In this document: one piece after another, positions 9,319 to 18,843 of the stretch
Position numbering within the stretch: position 1 is the first letter of the stretch
How the letters are laid out: each line of letters opens with the position of its first letter
Assembly (NCBI GenBank): GCA_937867335.1
Contig: CALMKX010000229.1
Location: forward strand, 18,696-82,695
Origin: an uncultured Acidobacteriota bacterium
Lineage (GTDB): Bacteria; Acidobacteriota; Thermoanaerobaculia; Multivoradales; SZUA-115
DNA: 64,000 nucleotides
Reading direction: 5' to 3'
Notes under the pieces: model-generated
What the model saw: only the letters and a program-made list of their open reading frames with translations
Database searches by the model: none
What the model was told of the DNA's origin: nothing
Translations under genes and position numbers: made by a program

Positions 9319-10806
9319 CTACCAGCCGATGCGGTCGCGCCAGGACTGGGGAATCAAAGAGATAGGAAGAATATATCCAAGATGGGAATAACCTTCTTTA
9401 TCTTCGACCGAGCCGGTGGGCACGCCGATCAATCGAAAGCTCGCATCGAGAGCGGCTCCCCCGGAGTTCCCTGAGGCGATTTCGGCGTCGGTCTTGAAGA
9501 CCACGCCGTGGGCCGTGGTGTCGAAGCCGCTCACGACACCGCGGGTCAGGGTGATGCTGGCGCGGCTGCCGAGCCCGCCGACGCTCGGGAAACCGAGGAT
9601 GGTGATGGCATCGCCAATGCGCTGGCTCTCGGGTTTGCCCGGCTCCAGGTAGGGGAAGCGATAGCCGGTTGGAAGGGCCTGGCCGTAGAGGCCGGTCTCG
9701 ATGTGCACCAGGGCCAGGTCGAGATCCTGATCGAAAAGGGCGACGCTGCCCCGGAAGAGCTCCACGGTGGGTCGCCGTGAATCCAGGCAAAGACCGATCA
9801 CCAGCTGCCCTGGCCCGAGCACCCCACCCGAGTCGGACTCGATCACGTGGTAGTTGGTCAGCACCCAGCCAGCGGCAGAGACCAACGTGCCGCTACCGGT
9901 GGCACCCTCGGTGAGGATCTCGACGGTCGAGAGCACGGCGCGATCGAGTCCGTCGGTAGGGGCTCGAATGGCCGGGATCACCAGGAGCTCCGGCGGCGGT
10001 TCCGGGTCGAAGCGGGCGTAGAGCGTGAAGCGGACCGGGTCGAGCTCGAAAGGATCGAAGACGTTGATGTACCAGGTGCCGGGCCGCAAGGGAGGGTCCG
10101 AACTCCGATCGATCACCAGGGTTTCCCGGCCCAGCACGCTTTCGGCAGCATGATCGGTTGGCTTTCGCTCGAGAATCGGCCCGCCGCGACGGGCGACCAG
10201 GTCGAGATCTCCTGCCACATCGTCGAGGTCCAGCCGCAACACCCGGGCACCTTCGGGAACGTCGATCGTGTACGTGCGGAACCAGCCGTTGTCCTGGCCG
10301 GTCTCCCCCAGGGCCTTGCCAGCTGGGCCGAGCTTGTCGTCCACCCTGGCCCGGATCACCGAGGCGGTGAGGGAGAAGGGCAGCTCGTGCGCCCGCTTCT
10401 TGCCGATGCGCGCTTCGGTTTCGAGGTTGTAGACGACATCGATGTAATAGAAACCCGGCTCGAGAGGCGGCTCGCTCGAGCGCGAAATGCGCAAGGCCTC
10501 GTTGTAGCGGTCGGAAACGGCTTCGTGCTCGGCGTCTTCCTGGTAGTCCACCAGGGGCGAGCCGTGGCGGGCGAAAAGGTCGAGGTCGATCGGCGCCCCT
10601 TCGAGCTTGATCGTCAGTACCATGGCGTCTTCGGGCACGTTGACTCGAAAGCTCTTCCAGCGCTGGGCCTCCCAGTCGATCGAAGAGGAGACCGTGCGCC
10701 CGAGCTCGAGAGTCTCGACCTCGTCGGCTGCCCAGGCCGAGGCTAGCGGCAGCAGAGCCGCCAGCGCAACGAACGCCAGCAGCCGGGCGGCCGAGGGCTG
10801 CCTCAT
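9319..10806 (-). CDS. Secreted trypsin-like serine protease with two PPC-like domains
   Basis: A 495-residue protein with a signal peptide (residues 1-26, ending SAWAADE). Two repeats resembling bacterial pre-peptidase C-terminal (PPC) domains follow at about 30-150 and 155-270, each ending in a YYIDVVYN or WYINVFDP strand. The C-terminal half is an S1C/trypsin-like protease: His in GWVLTNYHVIE, Asp in DQDLDLALVHI, Ser in ASGNSGGAAL. The PPC domains sit N-terminal to the protease, the reverse of their common place. The ATG at 10806 overlaps the TGA of the upstream FAD monooxygenase (ATGA), so they are translationally coupled, an unexpected partner for a catabolic operon. Confidence 0.85.
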   Translation of the reverse strand: MRQPSAARLLAFVALAALLPLASAWAADEVETLELGRTVSSSIDWEAQRWKSFRVNVPEDAMVLTIKLEGAPIDLDLFARHGSPLVDYQEDAEHEAVSDRYNEALRISRSSEPPLEPGFYYIDVVYNLETEARIGKKRAHELPFSLTASVIRARVDDKLGPAGKALGETGQDNGWFRTYTIDVPEGARVLRLDLDDVAGDLDLVARRGGPILERKPTDHAAESVLGRETLVIDRSSDPPLRPGTWYINVFDPFELDPVRFTLYARFDPEPPPELLVIPAIRAPTDGLDRAVLSTVEILTEGATGSGTLVSAAGWVLTNYHVIESDSGGVLGPGQLVIGLCLDSRRPTVELFRGSVALFDQDLDLALVHIETGLYGQALPTGYRFPYLEPGKPESQRIGDAITILGFPSVGGLGSRASITLTRGVVSGFDTTAHGVVFKTDAEIASGNSGGAALDASFRLIGVPTGSVEDKEGYSHLGYILPISLIPQSWRDRIGW

Positions 10807-11932
10807 GCCGTCACCACGCCTCGTTGCAAGAGAGCCTCGGCGAAGGCCGGGTCGCGCCGGCGCACGCTCTCGAGGGTGACTCGATCGCTGCGAGTCATCA
10901 CTTTCAGAGCCAGTGCGAAAGGATCGAGGTGGAGATCCTGTCGAGCGTTCTCGAACCATTCGAGGCTCGATTGAGCGGCCTGCTGATAGGTCGAGACGGC
11001 CGGCAAGCGATCGGCTTCGTAGGCTGCGAGAGCTTCGGGCACCGAGCGAGTAGAGGCCAGGCTCTCGGCGAGAGCCACGGCATCCTCCATGGCCAATTTG
11101 GTGCCGGAGCCGATGGAAAAGTGAGCGGTGTGGGCGGCGTCGCCCATCAGCGCGGCTTTCCCGCAGACCCAGTGACGGTTGCGTACGGTGGTGAACTGGA
11201 TCCAGCGGGACTGATTGGAAAGTAGCGGCCGCCCCGCGAGGTCGTCTTCGAAAACCTTTTCGAGATAAGCGAGGCTTTCGGCTTCGGTAGCCCTGTCCAG
11301 GCCCGCCGCGTGCCAGCTCTCCGGATCGCATTCGACGATGAACGTGGAGAGCTCCGGGCTGAACTTGTAGGAGTGAGCGATGAAGAGGCCATCGCGGTTG
11401 GTTCTGAAGGTGAGCGTCAGAGCGTGGAACATCTGCGGCGTGCCGAGCCAGATGTAGCGGTTCGGGCGCAGCTCGAGGTCGGGTTGGAATTCCGCCTTGA
11501 AGGTGTCGCGGACCAGGCTGCGCAGCCCATCGGCAGCCACCAGCAGGTCGTGCTCCGGGAGATCCTGCACTGTGGTGATCTCGGTGCCGTAGCGCACGTC
11601 GATGCCGAGCTCCCGACAGCGATCCTGGAGCACCTTCAGGAGGGTGATGCGAGCGATACCGGCGAAATGGTTGCCGCCGATGCGCACGCGTTCGCCGCGA
11701 TGGACCACCACCACATCCTCCCAGAGCATCCACAGCGGCTCGAGAGCGGCGGCCGTGGCCGGGTCGGCCGCGGCCAGCTCGCGCCTCGTCTTGCCGGAGA
11801 AGACCACGCCCCAACCGAAAGTGTCGTCCGGTCGGTTGCGCTCGTACACCGTGATTTCGTGCGAAGGATCCTGCTGGCGCATCAAGATCGCGAAGAACAA
11901 GCCGGCGGGACCACCGCCGGCGATCACGACTC

Positions 11933-11936
<4 letters not shown>
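10803..11936 (-). CDS. FAD-dependent aryl-CoA monooxygenase (2-aminobenzoyl-CoA/salicylyl-CoA type)
   Basis: A 377-residue single-component-type flavin hydroxylase. The N-terminal dinucleotide motif is VIAGGGPAGLFFA, followed by YERNRPDDTFGWGVVFS, a phrase typical of the monooxygenase half of salicylyl-CoA 5-hydroxylase and 2-aminobenzoyl-CoA monooxygenase/reductase. The second FAD motif GDAAHTAHFSIGSGTKLA is near 290-307. In characterised homologues this domain is fused to an Old Yellow Enzyme domain; here the partner is a separate upstream gene overlapping by ATGA at 11933-11936. With RidA and beta-oxidation genes nearby, and an anthranilate-producing operon at 57.9-61.5 kb, anthraniloyl-CoA is the favoured substrate (inference). 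Confidence 0.82.
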
Positions 11937-13414
<1,478 letters not shown>

Positions 13415-13462
13415 GGCGTCTGGGCGGCAGTATAGCGAAGGCCCCGCGCTGACAGGCCGGAC

Positions 13463-13504
13463 TAGCTCTGGACAGGCGCGGAAAAAAGAGCTACTGTGGC
13501 CACA
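13463..13504. promoter_or_regulatory. Candidate operator of the VapBC-type module
   Basis: Upstream of the antitoxin start lies a perfect inverted repeat TAGCTCT (13463-13469) and AGAGCTA (13487-13493) with 17 bases between. It is followed at once by the palindrome TGTGGCCACA (13495-13504), whose last base is the first base of the ATG. Such palindromes over the start are typical binding sites for Phd/VapB antitoxins; binding here is inferred. Confidence 0.5.
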
Positions 13505-13791
13505 TGAATCTGGCCGTCGGCGCTCGCGAGCTCAAGAATCGCCTGGGTACCTATCTCCGGAGGGTCCGCCAGGGCGAGGTCATCCTGGTGACCGAGCATG
13601 GCCGTCCAGTGGCTGAGCTGCGGCCCATCGCCAGCGGCGAAACCGGCGTCCAGGCGCAGCTCGCCGAGCTGGCGAGGGGCGGTCTGCTCACTCTGCCCAA
13701 GAGTCGGGCGTTGGCTCCCTTCCAACCGCGTCGAGTCCAAGGGAAGCTGGCGTCGACGCTCTTGGTCGCCGAGCGTGAGGATCGATTCTGA
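13504..13791 (+). CDS. Antitoxin, Phd/YefM (VapB-like) family
   Basis: A 95-residue protein. Its first 45 residues (MNLAVGARELKNRLGTYLRRV, then GEVILVTEHGRPVAELRPI) match the Phd/YefM DNA-binding antitoxin fold, including the typical conserved ARELK and GRPVAEL motifs. The C-terminal half should bind and neutralise the toxin. It is followed directly by a PIN-domain gene whose reading frame overlaps the stop codon. The pair points opposite to the catabolic genes on both sides. Self-repression through the palindromes just upstream is likely. Calling it VapB or Phd is a matter of convention; the partner toxin is VapC-like. Confidence 0.88.
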   Translation: MNLAVGARELKNRLGTYLRRVRQGEVILVTEHGRPVAELRPIASGETGVQAQLAELARGGLLTLPKSRALAPFQPRRVQGKLASTLLVAEREDRF

Positions 13792-14213
13792 TTGCGTTCT
13801 ACGACGCCAGCGCGCTGGTAAAGCTCTACGTAGAAGAGTGGGATAGCGGGGCTCTTCGCGAGTTTTTCCCAACCTGCCTGGCAGCCATGTCCAGGCTGTC
13901 GTTCGTCGAGATCGCCTCGGCTCTCGGCCGGCTCTGCAGGGAGGGGGCGCTGCCCCTGGCCGAGCGCAACGAGATCCTGGACACACTGGCTCTCGATTCT
14001 CAGAGCTTCTACATTCTGGAGTTCACGGAGAGCGTGACCACTCGGGCGCGGGCTCTCCTCGCCCGGCATCCGCTGAGAGCGGGAGATGCGATCCAGCTTG
14101 CCTCCTGCCTACTGCTTCAGGAGCGTGTAGAAACTCCCCTCCGCTTCGTTGCCTACGACGCAAGGCTACGCGCTGCCGCGGAGGCCGAAGGTCTGACCAC
14201 GGTGGGCCGGTAG
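13788..14213 (+). CDS. PIN-domain toxin (VapC-like), non-ATG start
   Basis: A PIN-domain endoribonuclease toxin of about 141 residues. Acidic active-site residues are visible in FYDASALVKLY (start), SFVEIASALG, RAGDAIQLASCLL and VAYDARL. The frame is open only from 13779, and the conserved N-terminus begins within four codons, so no ATG, GTG or TTG can start the full domain. The candidates are CTG at 13788 (overlapping the antitoxin TGA as CTGA) or ATT at 13785 or 13791. The first ATG, at 13887, would remove the first catalytic aspartate. Translational coupling to the antitoxin is therefore likely. The gene ends 12 bases before the convergent acyl-CoA dehydrogenase. Confidence 0.85.
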   Translation: MIAFYDASALVKLYVEEWDSGALREFFPTCLAAMSRLSFVEIASALGRLCREGALPLAERNEILDTLALDSQSFYILEFTESVTTRARALLARHPLRAGDAIQLASCLLLQERVETPLRFVAYDARLRAAAEAEGLTTVGR

Positions 14214-14225
14214 CCGGTCAGGGGG

Positions 14226-15401
14226 TCAGCGCCGCGCGAGTTCGCGGGCGATCACCAGGTACTGCACCTCGGTGGAGCCCTCGTAGATCCGCAACGCCCG
14301 CACCGAGCGATAGAGCCGATCCACTGGGTGGTCGGCCATCACGCCTCGGCCACCCAAGATCTGAACCGCGTCGTCGACGACGCGCTGCGCCGCTTCGGTG
14401 GCGAAGGACTTGGCCATCGCCGCCTCGAGAGTGGCTCGCTCGGCGCCGCTGTCCAGTATGGCCGCGGCCCGGTAGGTCAAGAGCCGAGCCGCGGTGAGGT
14501 CGGTCGCCATCCGGGCGAGCTTCTCTTGAACCAACTGGTGCTCGGCGAGAGGACGGCCGAACTGCTTGCGCTCCCGGGCGTGGCGAAGGGCCTCGTCGAG
14601 GGCACGGGCGGCCATGCCGCAGGCGGCGGCCGCCACGGTGGGTCGGAGGCGGTCAAGCGTCCTCATCCCCAGCTTGAAGCCGTCGCCCGGGCCCGCGATC
14701 AGGGCCGAAGAGTCCACCCGGCAGCCTTCCAGGGCCAGTTCGCCGAGCGGATGGGGCGAGGAGAGCAACTGGGGCCGCACGAAGCGCAGCCCAGCCCGCG
14801 CAGCCGGCACCACGAAGGCACCGATGCCACGGGCGCCAGCCGCAGGATCCATCTGGGCGAAGACACAGTAGAAGTCGGCGATGCCTGCGTTCGAGATGAA
14901 CGTCTTCTGGCCCGAAATCTCGTAGCCGCCCTCGATGCGCGTGGCGGTGGTCGCCAACGACGAGACATCCGATCCGGCTTCCGGCTCGGTCATGGCGAAG
15001 GCGGCCACCTGGCTGCCCCGCACCACACCCGGCAGAAAGCGTTGCTGCTGAGCCGACGAACCGCCGAGAGTGATCGGCATCGAGCCCAGGGCCTGGAGAG
15101 CGAAAACCGCATCCGCCAGGGGCGAGGCCGCCGCCAGCGCCTCTCGCAGCAGGCAGCAAGCCACGAGATCCGGCGCCGTGACCCGGCCACCGTGCTCCGG
15201 CGGCACCGCCCAGCTGAACCAACCGGCTTCGCCGAGCGTCGCGGCGATCTGCCGGGCCTCTTGACGGGCCTCGGCGTCGTTCGCCGGCTCCCGCCGAGGG
15301 GCCAGGTGCTCGCGGGCGAACTCCTCGGCCCAGACTCCTAGCTCGGAGTGGTGAGGCCGGAGGAAAGGCTTGAGGGTGGCGATGTCGAGCCAAGGGGTCA
15401 T
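14226..15401 (-). CDS. Acyl-CoA dehydrogenase
   Basis: A 391-residue FAD acyl-CoA dehydrogenase. Visible motifs are AFAMTEPEAGSDVSSL (substrate/FAD region), [39 protein letters not shown], and RIYEGSTEVQ near the C-terminus with the expected catalytic glutamate at about 374. The true start is ATG at 15401, overlapping the stop of the upstream enoyl-CoA hydratase; the longer open frame above it is out of phase with that gene. As last gene of the creatininase-SDR-RidA-hydratase-dehydrogenase run it probably oxidises an alicyclic or acyl-CoA intermediate of the aryl-CoA pathway. The exact substrate cannot be read from sequence. Confidence 0.87.
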   Translation of the reverse strand: MTPWLDIATLKPFLRPHHSELGVWAEEFAREHLAPRREPANDAEARQEARQIAATLGEAGWFSWAVPPEHGGRVTAPDLVACCLLREALAAASPLADAVFALQALGSMPITLGGSSAQQQRFLPGVVRGSQVAAFAMTEPEAGSDVSSLATTATRIEGGYEISGQKTFISNAGIADFYCVFAQMDPAAGARGIGAFVVPAARAGLRFVRPQLLSSPHPLGELALEGCRVDSSALIAGPGDGFKLGMRTLDRLRPTVAAAACGMAARALDEALRHARERKQFGRPLAEHQLVQEKLARMATDLTAARLLTYRAAAILDSGAERATLEAAMAKSFATEAAQRVVDDAVQILGGRGVMADHPVDRLYRSVRALRIYEGSTEVQYLVIARELARR

Positions 15402-16198
15402 CGGAACACCGGCTTTCGCTTCTCGAGGAAAGCTTGATGAGCCTCCCGGAAGTTGGGATCGAGCATGCAAGCAGCCTGGATCTCGGTTTCCGAGGCCATC
15501 GCACTCTCGACGTCCAGGGTGGCCTCTCGCAGCAGGAGCTGCTTGGTCACGGCCAAGCCGAAGGAGGGGCCCCGTGCGAGCTCCTCGGCCAAGCGGTGAG
15601 CTTCCGAGAGCGCCTCGCCCTCCGGCACCACGCGGTTGTAGAGGCCCATCGAGCGGGCTTCCTCCGCGGAGGCGAAACGACCGGTCATCAACAGCTCGGT
15701 CGCTCGGCCCAGGCCGACCAGCCGAGGCAGCAGCCAAGAAGCGCCCATATCCGCTCCGGAAAGCCCCACTCGGGTGAAGAGAAAGGCGATCTTCGCCGTC
15801 TCGGCCGCCACCCGTAGATCGCAGGCCGAGGCAATCACCGCTCCGGCTCCGGCCACCGTGCCGTTCAAGGCGGCGACCACCGGCCGCCGGCAGCGCAGGA
15901 TGCTCAGGATCAGAGCGCCCGTGGCGCGAGTGAAGTCGAGCAGGCCCTCGTAGTCGCGGTCGAGCAGGGGGCCGATGATGTCCTCCACGTCGCCGCCCGA
16001 GCAGAACGCACGGCCGGCGCCGGTGAGCACCACTGCGCGGACGTCGGGCTCCTGGTCGAGGTCGAGAAAAGTCTCCTTGAGCTCGCGATACACCTCGAAG
16101 GTCAAGGCGTTCAGGCGCTCGGGGCGGTTCAGCGTCACGGTCGCCACAGCGGTAGCGGGGTCGTGTTGGTAGAGGAAGTTCTTGGGGTTGATCGGCAT
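15398..16198 (-). CDS. Enoyl-CoA hydratase/isomerase family protein
   Basis: A 266-residue crotonase-fold protein. The oxyanion-hole segments GRAFCSGGDVEDI and AALNGTVAGAGAVIASACDLRVA are present, and GLSGADMGASWLLPRLVG marks the usual catalytic region, though the second catalytic glutamate seems replaced (ADMGAS). It overlaps the downstream acyl-CoA dehydrogenase by ATGA and lies 25 bases after RidA. In homologous aryl-CoA clusters such proteins hydrate or hydrolyse alicyclic enoyl-CoA intermediates. A ring-opening rather than a plain hydratase role is possible. Confidence 0.85.
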   Translation of the reverse strand: MPINPKNFLYQHDPATAVATVTLNRPERLNALTFEVYRELKETFLDLDQEPDVRAVVLTGAGRAFCSGGDVEDIIGPLLDRDYEGLLDFTRATGALILSILRCRRPVVAALNGTVAGAGAVIASACDLRVAAETAKIAFLFTRVGLSGADMGASWLLPRLVGLGRATELLMTGRFASAEEARSMGLYNRVVPEGEALSEAHRLAEELARGPSFGLAVTKQLLLREATLDVESAMASETEIQAACMLDPNFREAHQAFLEKRKPVFR

Positions 16199-16223
16199 CG
16201 CGATTCCTTTCGACCGCGGCTTC

Positions 16224-16628
16224 CTAGGCCAGAGCGGCTGTGGCCTCGATCTCCACCTGGGCCCGGGGGTCCACCAGGGCCCGCACCTCCACCAGCGCCA
16301 TCGCCGGGAAATGCCGGCCCATGTGCTGGCGGTACACCTTGCCTAGGGTCGCAAGGTCCGCCAGGTAGGCTTCTCGGCTCGTGACGTAGCAGGTGAGACG
16401 GGCGATGCTCTCGGCGCTGCCTCCTGCGGCGCGCACCACCGTGAGCACGTTGGCGAGAGCCGTGTCGAACTGGACACAGAAGTCGTCGCTTTCGATCTCT
16501 TGGTCAGCGTTCCAGGCCACCTGGCCGGCCACGAACAGCAGCCTGGCGCCGGCCGGCACCAGCACGCCGTTGCTGTAGCCGTGGGGAGCTCCCAGGGATT
16601 CGGGATTGATCGGCGTCAAGGCGATCAT
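16224..16628 (-). CDS. RidA/YjgF family enamine/imine deaminase
   Basis: A 134-residue RidA (YjgF/YER057c/UK114) family protein. It shows LFVAGQVAWNADQ, an FDTALANVLTVVRAAGG helix and the C-terminal VEVRALVDPRAQVEIEATA, where RidA proteins place the arginine that binds carboxylates. The true start is ATG at 16628, overlapping the stop of the SDR gene. RidA enzymes hydrolyse reactive enamines and imines to ketones and ammonia. Ring reduction of 2-aminobenzoyl-CoA yields an enamine-type product, so its place in this cluster makes chemical sense (inference). Confidence 0.9.
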   Translation of the reverse strand: MIALTPINPESLGAPHGYSNGVLVPAGARLLFVAGQVAWNADQEIESDDFCVQFDTALANVLTVVRAAGGSAESIARLTCYVTSREAYLADLATLGKVYRQHMGRHFPAMALVEVRALVDPRAQVEIEATAALA

Positions 16629-17404
16629 GGGTAGGTGTCTCCGCCATCCAGGGCCCAGGCCTGGCCGTTGACGCCACGCGCTCGCGGATCGCACAGACAG
16701 CGAACCAGGTAGGCCACCTCGTCGGGCTCGAAGATTCGTTTCTGGGGGCTCATGCGGGCGAGCCGTTCCCGCGCTTCGGCAGGCGGCAAGCCGGTCTTCT
16801 CGACGATCATCCGCACCGAGCCCTCGGTCATCGGCGTCTCCACGTAGCCGGGGCACACAGCATTGACCGTCACTCCCTTGGCGGCGAGCTCGATCGCGAG
16901 CGAGCGGGTGAGCCCGAGTACGGCATGCTTGGAAGCCGTGTAGGCCGAAATGTACGCGGCGCCGCGCAGACCGGCGACCGAGGCAACGTTGACCACCCGA
17001 CCCCAGCCCCGCTGGGCCATCTCGGGGGCGAACTCCTTGGTGCAGAGGAAGACGCCGCGCACGTTCACGGCGAGGATGCGCTCGAAGTCCGCGAGCTCCA
17101 GGCTCTTGAGCGGTGCCGAGGAGGCGATACCGGCATTGTTGACCAGAATGTCGACCTGGCCGGTGAGCTCTCGGGCCCGGGAGCCGAGCTCGGCCACCTG
17201 CTTGGGGTCGGTCACATCGCAGGAGACGGCCAAGGCCTGAGCACCGCTCGAACGCAGCCGGGCCGCCACCGCTTCCACCTCCGAGAGGGACCGGGCCGCC
17301 ACCACCAGGGCGGCTCCCTCGGCGGCGAGCTCCTCGGCCACGGCCTGGCCGATCCCCCTCCCGCCGCCTGTCACCACGGCGCATTTGCCGGTCAAAGGTC
17401 TCAT
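16625..17404 (-). CDS. SDR family oxidoreductase (3-hydroxyacyl-CoA dehydrogenase-like)
   Basis: A 259-residue classical short-chain dehydrogenase. The cofactor motif is TGGGRGIGQAV, with VNNAGIASS, catalytic Ser in VASVAGLRG, and YTASK as Tyr-Lys pair. The C-terminus, ending GVNGQAWALDGG, is usual for FabG-like members. Start at 17404 and stop at 16625 overlap the neighbouring genes by ATGA, tying it to the creatininase-family and RidA genes. It probably oxidises the 3-hydroxyacyl-CoA formed by the hydratase. FabG-type reductase activity is possible, but the catabolic setting favours oxidation. Confidence 0.87.
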   Translation of the reverse strand: MRPLTGKCAVVTGGGRGIGQAVAEELAAEGAALVVAARSLSEVEAVAARLRSSGAQALAVSCDVTDPKQVAELGSRARELTGQVDILVNNAGIASSAPLKSLELADFERILAVNVRGVFLCTKEFAPEMAQRGWGRVVNVASVAGLRGAAYISAYTASKHAVLGLTRSLAIELAAKGVTVNAVCPGYVETPMTEGSVRMIVEKTGLPPAEARERLARMSPQKRIFEPDEVAYLVRCLCDPRARGVNGQAWALDGGDTYP

Positions 17405-18180
17405 GGAGCTTCTCCCAGAACGGCCAGGGCAGCGTCCGCCACGATGCCACCGAGAGCGGAGAGGGTCCGGCGGCCTTCGGCCTCGGTGGCGGCGGCGGGA
17501 TCCCCGAAGTAGGCCTGGTGCCCGCCGAGTTCCTCGAAGCTCGCCTTGCCTTGGCGGATACCCTCGGAGAGCGACGTGGAGTTCGCAGGCAGCCTGTGAG
17601 CCAGGTCCATCCGCACCAGGTCGGGTCGGGTAGCGAGAACGATCGAGGTTTCGTAGCAGCCGGCGTGGCAGGCCCCCGAGAGGAACTCTTCGGTGAGTCG
17701 CAGAGCCCACGGGCGACGCGCCAGGTTCGGGAACACGACCGGCATGCTCAGCCGCTCGGCCGCATCGAGGCGCGCCTGTTCGAGTGCTTTCAAGTGGGCC
17801 GGGTCGAGATGAGCGTTGGCGAGCACCAAGGCGCGGGCACCGTGCCGGGCCCAGTTCTCGGCGACCTCCAGGACCAGGCGAGTCACCAATTCAGGACTGA
17901 GCGAGAAAGTGCCTGGAAAAGAGGCGGCGAAGGGCGCGGCCACGTAGGAGATCGGCGGCAGCAACACGGCCGTCCAGCCGGCTCGCGCGAGCAGCGCACC
18001 TCCTTCTTCGGCCATCGCGAGAGCGATCACTTCGTCGGTGTTGAGCGGCAGATGGGGACCGTGCGCTTCGACCGCGCCCACGGGAAGAATGCCCACCAGG
18101 CGGCGAGCGGGCAGTTCGGCCACTTCGGGCCAGCGCAGCTCTGACCATCGCAAGGCACGGGGGTTCATGGCTCTAGACAC
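17401..18180 (-). CDS. Creatininase family amidohydrolase
   Basis: A 259-residue metal-dependent amidohydrolase. The family metal site is clear: PVGAVEAHGPHLPLNTDE with Glu38, His40, His43 and Asp49, followed by a central NAHLDPAHLKAL stretch and SGACHAGCYETS, the usual His/Glu region. It is the first gene of a coupled minus-strand run, so its promoter should lie in the 69-base gap before the divergent ogt gene. Relatives include creatininase, mycofactocin MftE and the archaeal deformylase ArfB. It could hydrolyse a ring amide or enamine here. It could also supply the N-formylkynurenine deformylase step missing from the kyn operon; both are speculative. Confidence 0.85.
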   Translation of the reverse strand: MSRAMNPRALRWSELRWPEVAELPARRLVGILPVGAVEAHGPHLPLNTDEVIALAMAEEGGALLARAGWTAVLLPPISYVAAPFAASFPGTFSLSPELVTRLVLEVAENWARHGARALVLANAHLDPAHLKALEQARLDAAERLSMPVVFPNLARRPWALRLTEEFLSGACHAGCYETSIVLATRPDLVRMDLAHRLPANSTSLSEGIRQGKASFEELGGHQAYFGDPAAATEAEGRRTLSALGGIVADAALAVLGEAP

Positions 18181-18249
18181 CGCCCCCAGGCTTGGTTTCC
18201 GGCCCGGCCGGGGCTCCAGGCATTCTATGCGCCGACAGCTCGGCGGGCC

Positions 18250-18822
18250 ATGCTAATCTTGCGCGCCATGTCGGAAAACACGGCTCAGGTAGCCTCAGCA
18301 GGCGCCTTGCCGGAGGAGCGACTGAAGATCCTCCTGCCCACGCCCATCGGTGAGCTGGGGCTCTCGCTCAAGGGCTCGGTGATCACCCGGGTGGTGATCG
18401 ATCCCTCGGAGGTCGAGCGCGGAGAATACCTGCCCTTTGCGGAAGTGGAGGGGCATGACTTCCTGGACGAAGTCTTCGGGCGTTTTTCTGAATACTTCGC
18501 AGGAGCCAGAACTCACCTGGAGCTCGAGTACGACTTGAGCGAGTATGAGCTTTTAAGTTTTGCTCGTCGGGTGTTCCGTGAAACGGCCAAAATCCCCATC
18601 GGCAAGACCCGCACCTACAACAAGATCGCCGAGCTGGCCGGCCGACCCGAGGCCTACCGACAAGTGCTGGCGATCCTGATGACGAACCCGCTGCCGATCC
18701 TGATCCCCTGTCATCGTGTGGTGACGCACAAGTCCGGTATCGGCAGCTTCGTCGGGGGCCAGGAACGCAAGCGCTGGCTGATCGCCATGGAGAAAGAGGT
18801 GGTCAAGAACGACAACTCCTGA
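18250..18822 (+). CDS. ogt: Methylated-DNA-protein cysteine methyltransferase
   Basis: An O6-alkylguanine DNA alkyltransferase of 190 residues (184 if the ATG at 18268 is used). The active-site signature ILIPCHRVV is intact, preceded by the DNA-binding helix IPIGKTRTYNKIAELAGRP and by NPLPI. The N-terminal domain (residues 1-95) is of the Ogt type, with no Ada metal-binding part. It removes methyl groups from guanine and is inactivated in the process. The gene is divergent from the creatininase-family operon and ends 21 bases before the convergent PEGA gene. Both start codons are plausible; no strong Shine-Dalgarno sequence decides. Confidence 0.92.
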   Translation: MLILRAMSENTAQVASAGALPEERLKILLPTPIGELGLSLKGSVITRVVIDPSEVERGEYLPFAEVEGHDFLDEVFGRFSEYFAGARTHLELEYDLSEYELLSFARRVFRETAKIPIGKTRTYNKIAELAGRPEAYRQVLAILMTNPLPILIPCHRVVTHKSGIGSFVGGQERKRWLIAMEKEVVKNDNS

Positions 18823-18843
18823 CCGCCTCCTCGAAAACTCGCT

